Shown: piece after piece, positions 37,201 through 45,427 of the stretch | How the letters are laid out: the number at the start of each line of letters is the position of its first letter | Position numbering within the stretch: position 1 is the stretch's first letter | Source: an uncultured Muribaculaceae bacterium | GTDB lineage: Bacteria; Bacteroidota; Bacteroidia; Bacteroidales; Muribaculaceae | Assembly (NCBI GenBank): GCA_910578365.1 | Contig: CAJTRC010000002.1 | Location: 1-64,000 of the forward strand | Direction: 5' to 3' | DNA length: 64,000 bases | The notes under the pieces: generated by a model | What the model saw: only the letters and a program-made list of their open reading frames with translations | Told to the model about the DNA's origin: nothing | The model's database searches: none | Program-made: the position numbers and the translations under genes

Positions 37201-37926
37201 CACGCCCGGTACGAGGCCGTATAGTATAAGGGCCACTACCACACAGCTGACACCAAGGGCAATCAGCGAACCTACGGCGTTGACTTTTTTATATTTACGG
37301 TAGTAGAATACCAGACCGATGGCCGGAATACACAGCAGGTTGAGCAAGTGTACAGCTATAGAAATACCTATCACGTATGCTATAAGCAGCAGATAGCGGT
37401 CGGAGTTGGGCCTGTCGGCGCGGTTTTCCCATTTGAGTATCAGCCAGAATACCAGGGCTGTACAGAAACTGGAGAAAGCATATACCTCGCCTTCGACGGC
37501 CGAGTACCAGAAGGTGTCGCTCCAGGTGTATGCCAGAGCGCCGCAGAGGCCTCCGCCCATAATCAGGGCAAGGCGCGGCCATGATATTTCGGTGGCGTCG
37601 TCGCGCACTATAAGACGCCTTATCAGATGTGTTATAGTCCAAAACAGCAGCAATATGGTTGCGGCACTGAGCAGGGCCGACATACAGTTCACCACCACGG
37701 CGGCAGTGGCCATATTGTTACCGAAAAGAGTGATGAAAAATCGGGCAGCAAGCATAAATATGGGGTTGCCCGGCGGATGACCGATTTCAAGTTTGGCACC
37801 TTGCAGGATGAATTCGGGACAATCCCAGAAACTCGCCGTAGGCTCGATTGTGAGCAGGTAGGTCACAGCCGCCACAAGGAAGCAGAACCAACCGAGCGAG
37901 TTGTTTATAATATTGTACTTTCTCAT
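34252..37926 (-). CDS. DUF2723 membrane protein, predicted GT-C glycosyltransferase
   Basis: 1224 residues from ATG 37924-37926. About 12-14 membrane helices (about 15-400 and 640-760) are followed by a large soluble C-terminal domain with helical repeats (about 1000-1224). The first external loop has FWDCPEFILQGAKLEIGHPP, the acidic loop expected of GT-C enzymes. The human relative TMEM260 is a protein O-mannosyltransferase, so protein or glycan mannosylation is a reasonable inference here. It is co-transcribed with the NodB deacetylase and queG. Confidence 0.82.
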   Translation of the reverse strand: MRKYNIINNSLGWFCFLVAAVTYLLTIEPTASFWDCPEFILQGAKLEIGHPPGNPIFMLAARFFITLFGNNMATAAVVVNCMSALLSAATILLLFWTITHLIRRLIVRDDATEISWPRLALIMGGGLCGALAYTWSDTFWYSAVEGEVYAFSSFCTALVFWLILKWENRADRPNSDRYLLLIAYVIGISIAVHLLNLLCIPAIGLVFYYRKYKKVNAVGSLIALGVSCVVVALILYGLVPGVMKMSQFVERMFVNGFGASYNLGVLVYAIALVAVLVWSMVSFDRQRSTRAMKWSFFLGVLLSGIFLIGHGAVLPCLLTAALGVWLMFFCHKVPVRILNLIVTSILVIFIGYSSYALLLIRSNANTPMNQNAPDNVFTLASYLNREQYGESPLFYGPTVIDELYTERYQDDSGAVHELMYFDDKGYILTKEEMDGNGVYPLLYGDDGYPVNDSEPRYVKKTKLSSDESDEYVEVPGDPHYVYFPASKVLFPRMHNAGSNRGYRSWSEMPSKKVPQEVFRQFAVDELSMDDGHGGKIYAAPLDMVRPVLEHEGITEMVDRSATPGIYPYFDMIKSDYQYNLRYFLNYQLNHMYWRYFMWNFAGRQNDIPGNGEPQYGNWISGIPFIDNARLGDQSLLPAEYGSGNKGHNVFYMLPLVLGIIGLLWQSLYRHRADAERGIQQFWVVFFLFFMTGIAIVLYLNQTPGQPRERDYAFAGSFYAFAIWIGMAVPALGVILGDFMRKLKKQKSDTEESGDSLHWAWVLPAVLIGLLVPLQMVSQTWDDHDRSGRYTARDFGMNYLSSIDDNAVIFTYGDNDTFPLWYAQEVEGYRTDVKVVNLSYYTSEWYVNSLRMPHHGSMPIDIMAQPRNLAYRSLMIRPAEQKEAKTERVDAVTAFTDYYSQDPETAVWRYPNFYIASDSAGAVKAFDMAPGSVNYELGFRPVDLQHNFNTGASRYQNGALMMDLVATNAAKGWPRPLYFAVTVPEGERSGFSRYVYSTGMADQITPFDQAAVSPTVEKAYANIVEKYRWGGLDAPDADRLYLDETVRRMVISTRETLLQTALDLSLTGSLPASAQAREYARKHGLTVPETRNDMARYMLQLLEEKLPVKAQLRAGAHAVREIQIYLDLYAATGNKADLQAARSIIDQELPRYKRINQYAESLGSDRYRKAGRDLEYDVQVYHSLQRQADQIKEYEEGKKPEITPDYAQQLKQMALEEGSVKDSIL

Positions 37927-37946
37927 CTTGGAATTTGAATAATTGA

Positions 37947-37954
37947 CAAAGTTA
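37947..37954 (-). promoter_or_regulatory. -7 box for the DUF2723 operon
   Basis: TAACTTTG on the minus strand, 20 nt before the ATG. No clear -33 element. Confidence 0.5.
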
Positions 37955-38062
37955 GTCATAATACCCGTAATTACTGTGTTTTTAAATAAATTTAAATATT
38001 CGGCAAGTGCATTGACAGGGACAAAACTGCTGTCGGCTCTGCCTGTCGAAACAAAACGGCTA

Positions 38063-38383
38063 AGAGGGCGTTTAATAATAAATGTTAAATTCCCGGTGGC
38101 GTATCTTTTAGCTAAATTGCTATAAATGAAGGAGGAGCGTAGCGAGCTACGTGACTGATGAATTTTAGCAATTCAGCAAAAGAGACGCCAAGGCGGGGGT
38201 AACTTTAAAAATTCATTAATTCAAAAAATAATGTTGATACAGAAATTACCATTCCACTCGCAAATCACGGGCGCCTTTAGCTCTTCATTTCAGTCACATA
38301 GCTCGCTATGCTCCTTCAATTCAGAGCAAAATTCGCCACGCGATTTTCGGCCGGGAATTAACATTTATTATTAAACACCCTCT
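38063..38383. repeat. 321-bp inverted-repeat element, copy 1 (MITE-like)
   Basis: Terminal inverted repeats of about 33 bp (38063-38096 and 38351-38383), starting AGAGGG and ending CCCTCT, with one mismatch and a one-base gap. Inside, two long imperfect hairpins flank an AT-rich centre. Each hairpin has a short GC tip (GTAGCGAGCTAC near 38140; ATAGCTCGCTAT near 38300). There is no coding potential. It shares length and design with the element at 43819-44139. It accounts for most of the 499-bp gap between the DUF2723 gene and the aquaporin remnant. Confidence 0.75.
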
Positions 38384-38425
38384 AAATCTACGTTATATAT
38401 AGAAACATGTTTTAAACGTTTATTT

Positions 38426-38725
38426 ATGAAGAAATTATTAGCTGAGGGCATCGGTACAATGTTTCTGGTGATTCTCGCCTGCGGCAGCGCGGTTTTGGCC
38501 GGCCCTAAAATCGGAGTTCTTGGTGTCGGCCTGTGTTTTGGCCTGGTGCTTCTGTGTCTTTGCTATGCCATAGGCGGCACATCAGGCTGTCACGTCAACC
38601 CGGCGGTCTGGCATGGCGCGCCCTGGCCCCGTCGAAAGCCTCGATTGAATAATGTCGCCTTACGGGCACATACGCCATTATGCCCGGATTTGCAAATGCA
38701 AATTCCGGGGTGTTTTTTTGCCTAA
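38426..38725 (+). pseudogene. Aquaporin (AqpZ/MIP family), truncated after the first NPA
   Basis: The open frame begins as a normal MIP protein: MKKLLAEGIGTMFLVILACG, two helices, then GTSGCHVNPAV, the first NPA pore motif near residue 58. After this the homology stops. The remaining 38 residues (WHGAPWPRRKPRLNN and on) are not aquaporin-like and read into a terminator hairpin. The second half, including the second NPA loop, is missing before rsmH. A channel cannot form, so this is a deletion or frameshift remnant. Confidence 0.85.
38682..38719 (+). terminator. Intrinsic terminator after the aquaporin remnant
   Basis: A 12-bp stem with one bulged base (CCCGGATTTGCA side from about 38683), a 2-nt loop, then GTGTTTTTTT. 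It insulates the dcw cluster from upstream transcription. Confidence 0.8.
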
Positions 38726-38757
38726 TCACATAAATTTATATAAAAAACGATTTGTTG

Positions 38758-38790
38758 TTGCAAATTATTGACAGATTTTCACTAACTTTA
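38758..38790 (+). promoter_or_regulatory. Probable dcw cluster promoter
   Basis: TTG (38758-38760), a 22-nt spacer and TAACTTTA (38783-38790), one base off TAnnTTTG, 43 nt before the rsmH ATG and just after a terminator. Confidence 0.4.
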
Positions 38791-38833
38791 CACTCTAAAA
38801 ACTACGTCAAGGAAGCCCAAAGGTCAAAACGCT

Positions 38834-39742
38834 ATGAATCAGGAAATTTATCACATACCGGCACTGCTGCCGCAAACCATCGAGGCATTGGCAATAAAGC
38901 CCGGCGGCCACTATGTCGACGCCACTTATGGCGGAGGTGGCCACTCACGTGCTATTCTCGAGGCCCTGCAGGGCAGCGGACAGCTGTATTCGTTCGACCA
39001 GGACAGCGACGCGCTCGACCGCGCCACACCCCGGACTGCCCTTACGCTTATCCATGGCAATTTCCGCTTTCTAAGCAACTTCCTGCGCTACTACAAGGCA
39101 CTGCCGGTCGACGGCATCCTGGCCGACCTGGGCGTATCGTTCCACCACTTCGACGACGGCGACCGCGGTTTCTCGTTCCGCAGCGACGGTCCTCTCGATA
39201 TGCGCATGAACCGTAGCGCACGCCTCACCGCAGCCACCGTGCTCAACAGCTACACCCCCGAGCGCCTGGCCGACCTGCTGTACCTCTACGGCGAACTGCG
39301 ACAGTCGCGCCGCCTGGCAGCAGCCATAGTCAAGGCCCGCGAGGCAGCCCCGTTGCAAACCATATCGCAGCTGCTCGACACTGTGCGCCCCTTGGTGAAC
39401 CCCCGACAGGAAAAGAAAGAACTGGCCCAGATATTCCAGGCTCTGCGCATCGAAGTCAACGGCGAACTATCGGCCCTGAGCAGCTTTCTGGAGCAGGCCC
39501 GCGACTCCCTGCGCCCCGGCGGACGCCTGGCTATAATAACCTATCACTCGCTCGAAGACCGGCTGGTAAAAAACTTTATCAAATGCGGCAACATCGAGGG
39601 GCGCCAGGACAAAGACTTCTTCGGTCGCGTGAATGCTCCGTTGCGAGCCGTAAATAGTAAACCAATCGTGCCCGACGCCGAAGAGATTGAGCGCAACCCG
39701 CGCAGCCGAAGCGCAAAACTGCGGGTGGCCGAAAAACTGTAA
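38834..39742 (+). CDS. rsmH: 16S rRNA m4C1402 methyltransferase RsmH (MraW)
   Basis: 302 residues. SAM-binding DATYGGGGHSRAIL (about 37-50), IPALLPQTIEAL at the N-terminus, DGILADLGVSFHHFDDGDRGFSF and ITYHSLEDRLVKNFIK near the end. All match RsmH. First gene of the dcw cluster; no mraZ precedes it. It is followed by ftsL after a 34-nt gap. Confidence 0.97.
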   Translation: MNQEIYHIPALLPQTIEALAIKPGGHYVDATYGGGGHSRAILEALQGSGQLYSFDQDSDALDRATPRTALTLIHGNFRFLSNFLRYYKALPVDGILADLGVSFHHFDDGDRGFSFRSDGPLDMRMNRSARLTAATVLNSYTPERLADLLYLYGELRQSRRLAAAIVKAREAAPLQTISQLLDTVRPLVNPRQEKKELAQIFQALRIEVNGELSALSSFLEQARDSLRPGGRLAIITYHSLEDRLVKNFIKCGNIEGRQDKDFFGRVNAPLRAVNSKPIVPDAEEIERNPRSRSAKLRVAEKL

Positions 39743-39776
39743 ATTTAAACCTTTCAGTCCATCACAGAAAAAAACG

Positions 39777-40145
39777 ATGACTAAACGACTCAGCAAATTC
39801 ACACAACAAGGCGGACAACAACTCAGCAAGGCCACCGAGCGAATTGCTCACGGCAGTCTTGTGTCGAGCCACTTCTTCCGCCGCTACATGGTACAGACTG
39901 TGCTGATTCTGGCACTGCTGATGATTTACATAGCCAACCGGTACGACTGTGTCACCGGCATGGAAACCATAACCAAGCTGCGCACCAAAAATCAGGTGGT
40001 GCGCACTCAGCTGCAGCGTGAACGCTCCATCTACATGACCTCGGTGCGCGAATCGGCAATCCAGCACAAAGCCGACTCGCTCGGCCTTGGCCTGGCAGTA
40101 CAGCAACAGCCTCCGTTCAAACTCTCTTATACCCCGGCAGAATGA
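39777..40145 (+). CDS. ftsL: FtsL-like cell division protein
   Basis: 122 residues from ATG 39777. A basic cytoplasmic tail of about 45 residues, one membrane helix (about 43-62, YMVQTVLILALLMIYIA), then a coiled coil (about 70-100). Sequence is poorly conserved in this family, so the call rests on size, topology and the place between rsmH and ftsI. The stop overlaps ftsI (ATGA). Confidence 0.82.
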   Translation: MTKRLSKFTQQGGQQLSKATERIAHGSLVSSHFFRRYMVQTVLILALLMIYIANRYDCVTGMETITKLRTKNQVVRTQLQRERSIYMTSVRESAIQHKADSLGLGLAVQQQPPFKLSYTPAE

Positions 40146-42334
40146 CTACCAGCAGACGACGCCCCGACAACAACAGAAAAGCAGTATCAGCCCAGAGCCG
40201 CCGCAGCCACATTCTGGGCCGACTGGCCATGCTGTCGCTGGCCATTGTGTTCGTAGCAGGCACAATTGTGTTCATGCTGTTCAACACCACTGTCATAAAC
40301 GCCGGGGCATGGAACGCCAAAGCCGAGGCCACACTCAACGACACAATTGCCATAAAACCGAAACGAGGCGATATACTCGCATGCGACGGCAGCATCCTGG
40401 CCACCAACCTCAACTACTACAACGTGCGCATGGACTTCCGAGCCGACCGCTTCATGATTGAGGCATACAGCAACGCCATAGACTCGCTGGCCGACTCGCT
40501 CAGCCGCTACTTTCCGGTGCGTACTCGCGAGCAGTGGAAAACCAAACTCGAATATCCTCTGACCCTGACCCGCTCGAAACGCTCGCGCAGCTACCTGCTG
40601 CTGCGCCAGATTCCGTTCGACCAGGTTGAGCGCATACGCAACTTCCCATTCTTCAAGCGTAGCCGCAACCCCAACAAAACCGGACTCACCGCCGAGCCGG
40701 TGCTGGTGCGCCGATACCCATACGGCGAAATGGCCAAACTGAGCATAGGCCGCGTAGGCGAGGTGAAAGGCGGCGAAAAGCACGGCATTTCGGGCCTGGA
40801 GAGGGCTCTCGACTCGCTGCTGTACGGCAAACCCGGCAAAGCCACCAAGGTGATGTTCACCAACCGGGTGGCGCCCTGGACCGTAGAGCCGCAGCAGGAC
40901 GGATACACCATACTGACCACTATCGACATTACCATGCAGGACATAATGGAGCATGAACTCGAAGAAATCCTGCGCGAAACCAATGCCGAATGGGGCACCG
41001 CCATACTGATGGAAGTGGCCACCGGCGACATCAAGGCCATATCCAACCTCGAACGCGACACAATACCCGGCACCGGACGCTACATCGAGGCAATGAACCG
41101 CGCCGTACAGGCCTACGAGCCGGGCTCGGTACTCAAGGCCGTGAGCATGGTGATTGCCCTGGAGGACGGCTTTGCCAACCTCAACCAGAGCTTTACCACC
41201 GAACACGGCGGATATATGATTTCAAACTACCGTGTCCGCGACACCCACTTCTCGCCCACAAGCACCCTGAGCCTGATGGAGATAATACCCTACTCGTCGA
41301 ACATCAGCTTTGCCAAACTCATGGTGCCGCAGTTCCGCAGCGACCTCAACAGCTACCGCGAGCGGGTTCGCAAGCTGGGCCTTATGGAGCGCTGGGGCAC
41401 AGGCATAGCCGGCGAACGCCCGGCCTGGTTCCCCACCCTTGACCCCAAAGCCGGCGGCCTGGTGACTCTGGCCCAGCAGGCATTCGGCTACGGCTGCATG
41501 GTGCCCCCGCTGTACACCTGCGCCTTATATAACGCCATCGCCAACGACGGCAAATTTGTGAAGCCACGCCTGATGCAGGCTCTGCGTATGGCCGACGGTA
41601 CCGACTCGCTGCTGAAAGTGAGCTACGTGCGCGACAGCATCTGCTCGCCGGCCAATGCCCGAATAATACGTGAGATGCTCTACGGCGTAGTGAACCTGAA
41701 GCCGGGCGGAACAGCCTGGCGCCTCAAAGGCAAGGACGACCCATTTAACTTCGCCGGCAAGACCGGCACTGCGAAGATTGCCCGCGAACGCGACCCGCGC
41801 CATCCCGAGATTCCGGTGGCCCCGGGGTACATACAAGGAGCCTACCGATTGTCGTTCTGCGGCTTCTTCCCCTACGAGAAGCCCAAATACACCCTCATGG
41901 TACTGGTGTCGCATCCAAAGCCCGGCTACGGCCCATGGAGCACCAGCGGACGTGTGTTCAAGAACATTGCCATGAAGATGTACTCTCGCGGCATGTTCGG
42001 AAATCCGTCGGACTTCCACGACAACGCGCCGGCCGAACCTTCGCCGGCCAACCTGTATGCTTTCGACGACGCCACTACAGGCGCCTCCGTGATACAGAAC
42101 TATGCCCCCGCAGCCAAAATCAGCCGCACCCCCGGCAAAACTGTGCGCGGCACCGTGCCCGACGTAGAGCACCTGGGGCTGCGCCAGGCCCTGGTAAAAC
42201 TGGAGAAGGCCGGCTACAACGTGGCTTTCAACGGCCAGGGGTCAGTAGTATCACAGACTCCGGCAGCCGGCTCTCCCGCCCCGAAAGGCTCCAAAGTAAC
42301 GCTTACTCTCAGCCAGAAAGCTCCTGGCCGATAA
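40142..42334 (+). CDS. ftsI: Penicillin-binding protein, FtsI/PBP3 type with PASTA domain
   Basis: 730 residues; septal peptidoglycan transpeptidase. Cytoplasmic tail, membrane helix (about 24-46), a PBP dimerisation domain (about 60-240), then the transpeptidase with SVLK (active Ser, in YEPGSVLKAVSM, about 328), SSN (YSSNISFAK) and KTGTA. A C-terminal PASTA domain (about 660-730, VPDVEHLGLRQAL) ends the protein. Bacteroidota FtsI commonly carries this domain. It overlaps ftsL and leads into murE 22 nt later. Confidence 0.95.
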   Translation: MTTSRRRPDNNRKAVSAQSRRSHILGRLAMLSLAIVFVAGTIVFMLFNTTVINAGAWNAKAEATLNDTIAIKPKRGDILACDGSILATNLNYYNVRMDFRADRFMIEAYSNAIDSLADSLSRYFPVRTREQWKTKLEYPLTLTRSKRSRSYLLLRQIPFDQVERIRNFPFFKRSRNPNKTGLTAEPVLVRRYPYGEMAKLSIGRVGEVKGGEKHGISGLERALDSLLYGKPGKATKVMFTNRVAPWTVEPQQDGYTILTTIDITMQDIMEHELEEILRETNAEWGTAILMEVATGDIKAISNLERDTIPGTGRYIEAMNRAVQAYEPGSVLKAVSMVIALEDGFANLNQSFTTEHGGYMISNYRVRDTHFSPTSTLSLMEIIPYSSNISFAKLMVPQFRSDLNSYRERVRKLGLMERWGTGIAGERPAWFPTLDPKAGGLVTLAQQAFGYGCMVPPLYTCALYNAIANDGKFVKPRLMQALRMADGTDSLLKVSYVRDSICSPANARIIREMLYGVVNLKPGGTAWRLKGKDDPFNFAGKTGTAKIARERDPRHPEIPVAPGYIQGAYRLSFCGFFPYEKPKYTLMVLVSHPKPGYGPWSTSGRVFKNIAMKMYSRGMFGNPSDFHDNAPAEPSPANLYAFDDATTGASVIQNYAPAAKISRTPGKTVRGTVPDVEHLGLRQALVKLEKAGYNVAFNGQGSVVSQTPAAGSPAPKGSKVTLTLSQKAPGR

Positions 42335-42356
42335 AAACATATTCATAACCAGCAAA

Positions 42357-43838
42357 ATGACCGAAGCATCACAAAATCTGCACGCTCTGCTCAAAGCAAT
42401 CACCCCGGTAGAAATTGCCGGACCGCAGAACACCGATATAAGCCTGCTTACCGCCGATTCACGACTGGCAGCGCCGGGCACTATGTTCGTGGCCGTCCGC
42501 GGTGTAAACGTCGACGGACACCGCTTCATACCCGCGGCAGTGGCCGCAGGCGCCTCTGCCATAGTCTGCGAGGAATTCCCCGGCGAAATGCCCCGGAATG
42601 TCTGCTTTATCCGCGTGGCCGACTCGGCCCACGCTCTGGGCTGCCTGGCCTCGCAATGGTACGGCAACCCCAGCCGGAAGCTCACCCTGGTGGGCGTGAC
42701 CGGCACCAACGGCAAAACCACCATTGCGACTCTGCTTTATGAAATGGCTCGCATGAGCGGCTGCAAAGCCGGACTGCTGTCAACCGTAAGCAACATAGTC
42801 GATACCACCGTGTACGAGGCCGTGCAGACCACTCCCGACCCTCTGACCATACACCGTCTGCTGCACAATATGGTGGAGGCCGGCTGCACCTTCGCTGCAA
42901 TGGAAGTAAGCAGCCATGCCGCACAGCAACGCCGAATTGCCGGTCTGCACTTCAAAGGCGGCATATTCACCAATCTCACCCGCGACCATCTCGACTATCA
43001 CAAAACCTTCGACGCATACCTCAAGGCTAAAAAGAGCTTCTTCGACGGCCTTGGCGACGACGCTTTCGCACTGGTGAACCTCGACGACAGCCACGGCACA
43101 GTGATGCTCCAGAACACCTGCGCCAGCAAAGCCGGCTACTCGATACAGCGCGATGCCGACTTCACCGCCCGCCCGCTGGAGGACCGCCTCGACGGCATGC
43201 TGCTGGAAATCGACGGCACCGAAGTGGAAACCATGTTTACTGGCCGTTTCAATGCCGGCAACCTGCTGGCCGTGTACGGAGCATGGCGCCTGCTGGGCCA
43301 CGATAAGGATAGCACCTTACTGAACATGAGCCGTCTGCGCCCGGTGGCAGGCCGCTTCCAGACAGTGACCAACCCCGACCGCACCATCACCGGCGTGGTT
43401 GACTACGCCCACACCCCCGACGCGCTGATAAACGTACTCGACACTCTCCGCGAGGTATGCGGCTGCAAACGACACATTATTACCGTGTGCGGAGCCGGAG
43501 GCAACCGCGACCACGGCAAACGCCCCCTGATGGCCGAAGCTGCCGCACGACGCAGCGACCGCCTGATACTGACCTCCGACAATCCACGCAATGAAAACCC
43601 CGAGGCTATACTGGCCGACATGCGCGCCGGACTCGATGCCGACCAGGCTGCCCGCACCTTGAGCATATGCAACCGCCGCGAGGCAATACGCACCGCAGTG
43701 GCCCTGGCTCAGCCCGGCGATGTGATATTGGTGGCAGGCAAAGGCCACGAGGACTACCAGATAATAGGCGACAAGAAACACCACTTCAGCGACCTGGAAG
43801 AACTGCAGGCCGCATTTAAGAGCTTGTTTAATAACTAA
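42357..43838 (+). CDS. murE: UDP-MurNAc-tripeptide ligase MurE
   Basis: 493 residues; adds the third stem-peptide residue. ATP-binding GVTGTNGKTTIATLLYE (about 115), central ligase motifs including HTPDAL, and DNPRNENP near 405. The DNPR motif predicts meso-diaminopimelate as substrate. The last seven codons and stop (KSLFNN) come from the terminal repeat of the 321-bp element at 43819, so the C-terminus was rewritten by its arrival. Confidence 0.95.
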   Translation: MTEASQNLHALLKAITPVEIAGPQNTDISLLTADSRLAAPGTMFVAVRGVNVDGHRFIPAAVAAGASAIVCEEFPGEMPRNVCFIRVADSAHALGCLASQWYGNPSRKLTLVGVTGTNGKTTIATLLYEMARMSGCKAGLLSTVSNIVDTTVYEAVQTTPDPLTIHRLLHNMVEAGCTFAAMEVSSHAAQQRRIAGLHFKGGIFTNLTRDHLDYHKTFDAYLKAKKSFFDGLGDDAFALVNLDDSHGTVMLQNTCASKAGYSIQRDADFTARPLEDRLDGMLLEIDGTEVETMFTGRFNAGNLLAVYGAWRLLGHDKDSTLLNMSRLRPVAGRFQTVTNPDRTITGVVDYAHTPDALINVLDTLREVCGCKRHIITVCGAGGNRDHGKRPLMAEAAARRSDRLILTSDNPRNENPEAILADMRAGLDADQAARTLSICNRREAIRTAVALAQPGDVILVAGKGHEDYQIIGDKKHHFSDLEELQAAFKSLFNN

Positions 43839-44139
43839 TGTTAACGTCGGGGTTGCATATTTTGAGATGGATTTCAGCCTGCGGACGAGGGAGCGTACTT
43901 GCAGTACGTGACCTCGACAAAGGATGAAATACGCTCAAAAGATGCAAAACCAAAGCTAACTTAAAAATTATATTCTATGAGTTTAAAATATTCAAAAAAT
44001 TACCGGGCGTCGGCCACTCTTTGGCGCTTTTGCGATTGCTCTTCGGTCGAGTGGCTACGGCCACACTCCCTCATCTCAATCTCAAAATCACTCAAAGATT
44101 GACCGCCCCGGCGATAACATTAGTTTTTAAACAAGCTCT
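43819..44139. repeat. 321-bp inverted-repeat element, copy 2 (MITE-like), between murE and mraY
   Basis: Terminal inverted repeats of 34 bp (43819-43852 and 44106-44139), starting AGAGCTTGTTTAA and ending TTTAAACAAGCTCT, with three mismatches. The inside has two long imperfect hairpins with tips CGTACTTGCAGTACG (near 43892) and GTGGCTACGGCCAC (near 44063), and an AT-rich centre. No coding potential. Its length equals that of copy 1, and the left ends match at 25 of 34 positions. It holds the murE stop codon and fills the murE-mraY gap. Confidence 0.75.
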
Positions 44140-44167
44140 AACATTTAACATTCAACATTTAACATTG
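44140..44167 (+). repeat. ACATTnA heptad leader repeat before mraY
   Basis: Tandem ACATTTA/ACATTCA units just before the mraY ATG at 44175, similar to the leader before sufC. Probably an unstructured translation leader. Confidence 0.5.
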
Positions 44168-44174
44168 AATATAA

Positions 44175-45425
44175 ATGCTTTATTCACTGTTTGAATATCT
44201 AAGGGAATATCAGCTGCCCGGGTGGCGACTGATGGAATACATTACATTCCGCAGCGGTGCGGCATTTGTGCTGGCCATGCTCATGGCCATATTCGTGGGC
44301 CGCAGCATAATACACCGCCTGCAGAAAATGCAGATTGGCGAAATTGTGCGAAATCTCGACCTCGAAGGACAGGAGAAGAAAAAAGGCACACCCACCATGG
44401 GCGGCATTATCATTATCCTGGCCATAATAGTGCCCTGCCTGCTGCTGGGCAAGCTCAACAACATTTACATGATTCTGATGCTGGTAAGCACGCTCTGGCT
44501 CGGAACCATTGGCTTTCTCGACGACTACCGCAAGTTCAAGTACCGCAACAAGGACGGCCTCAAGGGCAAGTACAAAATTGTGGGCCAGCTGGGCATAGCC
44601 CTGATTGTGGCCTGCACCATGTACGCCTCGCCCGACATGACCATAGTGGAAAACCAGGAGATTGTCAACTCCAGCACACATAAGGTCGAAGATGTCGTGT
44701 ACAGCGGCAACGACACCAAAGACCCCCAGACTACCCTGCCCTTTATAAAAAACAACAACTTCAACTACCAGTCGCTCACCGGCTGGATGGGTAAGTATGC
44801 CGAACCGGCCGCATGGGTGGTGTTCTTCATTTTCGTAATGTTCTTTGTTACCGCTACCAGCAATGGCGCCAACCTCAACGACGGCCTCGACGGCATCTGC
44901 GCCGGTCTGTCGGCCATAATCGGCGTGGCCCTGCTGCTGATGGCATATCTGGGCTCGAACATCATATACTCGTCGTACCTTAATATAATGTATGTGCCGG
45001 GCAGCGAGGAACTGGTGGTGTATATGGCTGCGTTCATAGGTGCACTGGTGGGTTTTCTGTGGTACAACGCCTACCCGGCGCAGGTGTTTATGGGCGATAC
45101 CGGCTCGCTGACCCTGGGCGGCATCATAGCCGTGTTCGCCATACTCATCCATAAGGAACTGTTGCTGCCCATACTATGCGCGCTGTTCTATATCGAAGAC
45201 CTGTCGGTACTGCTTCAGGTAGCCTATTTCAAGGCCACCGGCGGCAAACGCATATTCAAGATGGCGCCTCTGCACCATCATTTTCAGAAACCCGGCGACG
45301 GCTCGTTCCAGGCTATGATTCAACGACCTATAGCGCCTATACCAGAGTCGAAAATCACACTCCGCTTCTGGATTATCGGCATTATTCTGGCCGCCATTAC
45401 ATTTGTAACTCTTAAGATTCGATAA
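44175..45425 (+). CDS. mraY: Phospho-MurNAc-pentapeptide transferase MraY
   Basis: 416 residues with about ten membrane helices. It transfers phospho-MurNAc-pentapeptide to undecaprenyl phosphate to form lipid I. Motifs: KKGTPTMGGIIIIL, GFLDDYRKFKYRNKDGLKGK, NLNDGLDGICAG, FMGDTGSLTLGG and MAPLHHHFQKPG. It is longer than E. coli MraY (360) because of an external insert at about 155-190, as in other Bacteroidota. Confidence 0.97.
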   Translation: MLYSLFEYLREYQLPGWRLMEYITFRSGAAFVLAMLMAIFVGRSIIHRLQKMQIGEIVRNLDLEGQEKKKGTPTMGGIIIILAIIVPCLLLGKLNNIYMILMLVSTLWLGTIGFLDDYRKFKYRNKDGLKGKYKIVGQLGIALIVACTMYASPDMTIVENQEIVNSSTHKVEDVVYSGNDTKDPQTTLPFIKNNNFNYQSLTGWMGKYAEPAAWVVFFIFVMFFVTATSNGANLNDGLDGICAGLSAIIGVALLLMAYLGSNIIYSSYLNIMYVPGSEELVVYMAAFIGALVGFLWYNAYPAQVFMGDTGSLTLGGIIAVFAILIHKELLLPILCALFYIEDLSVLLQVAYFKATGGKRIFKMAPLHHHFQKPGDGSFQAMIQRPIAPIPESKITLRFWIIGIILAAITFVTLKIR

Positions 45426-45427
45426 CG

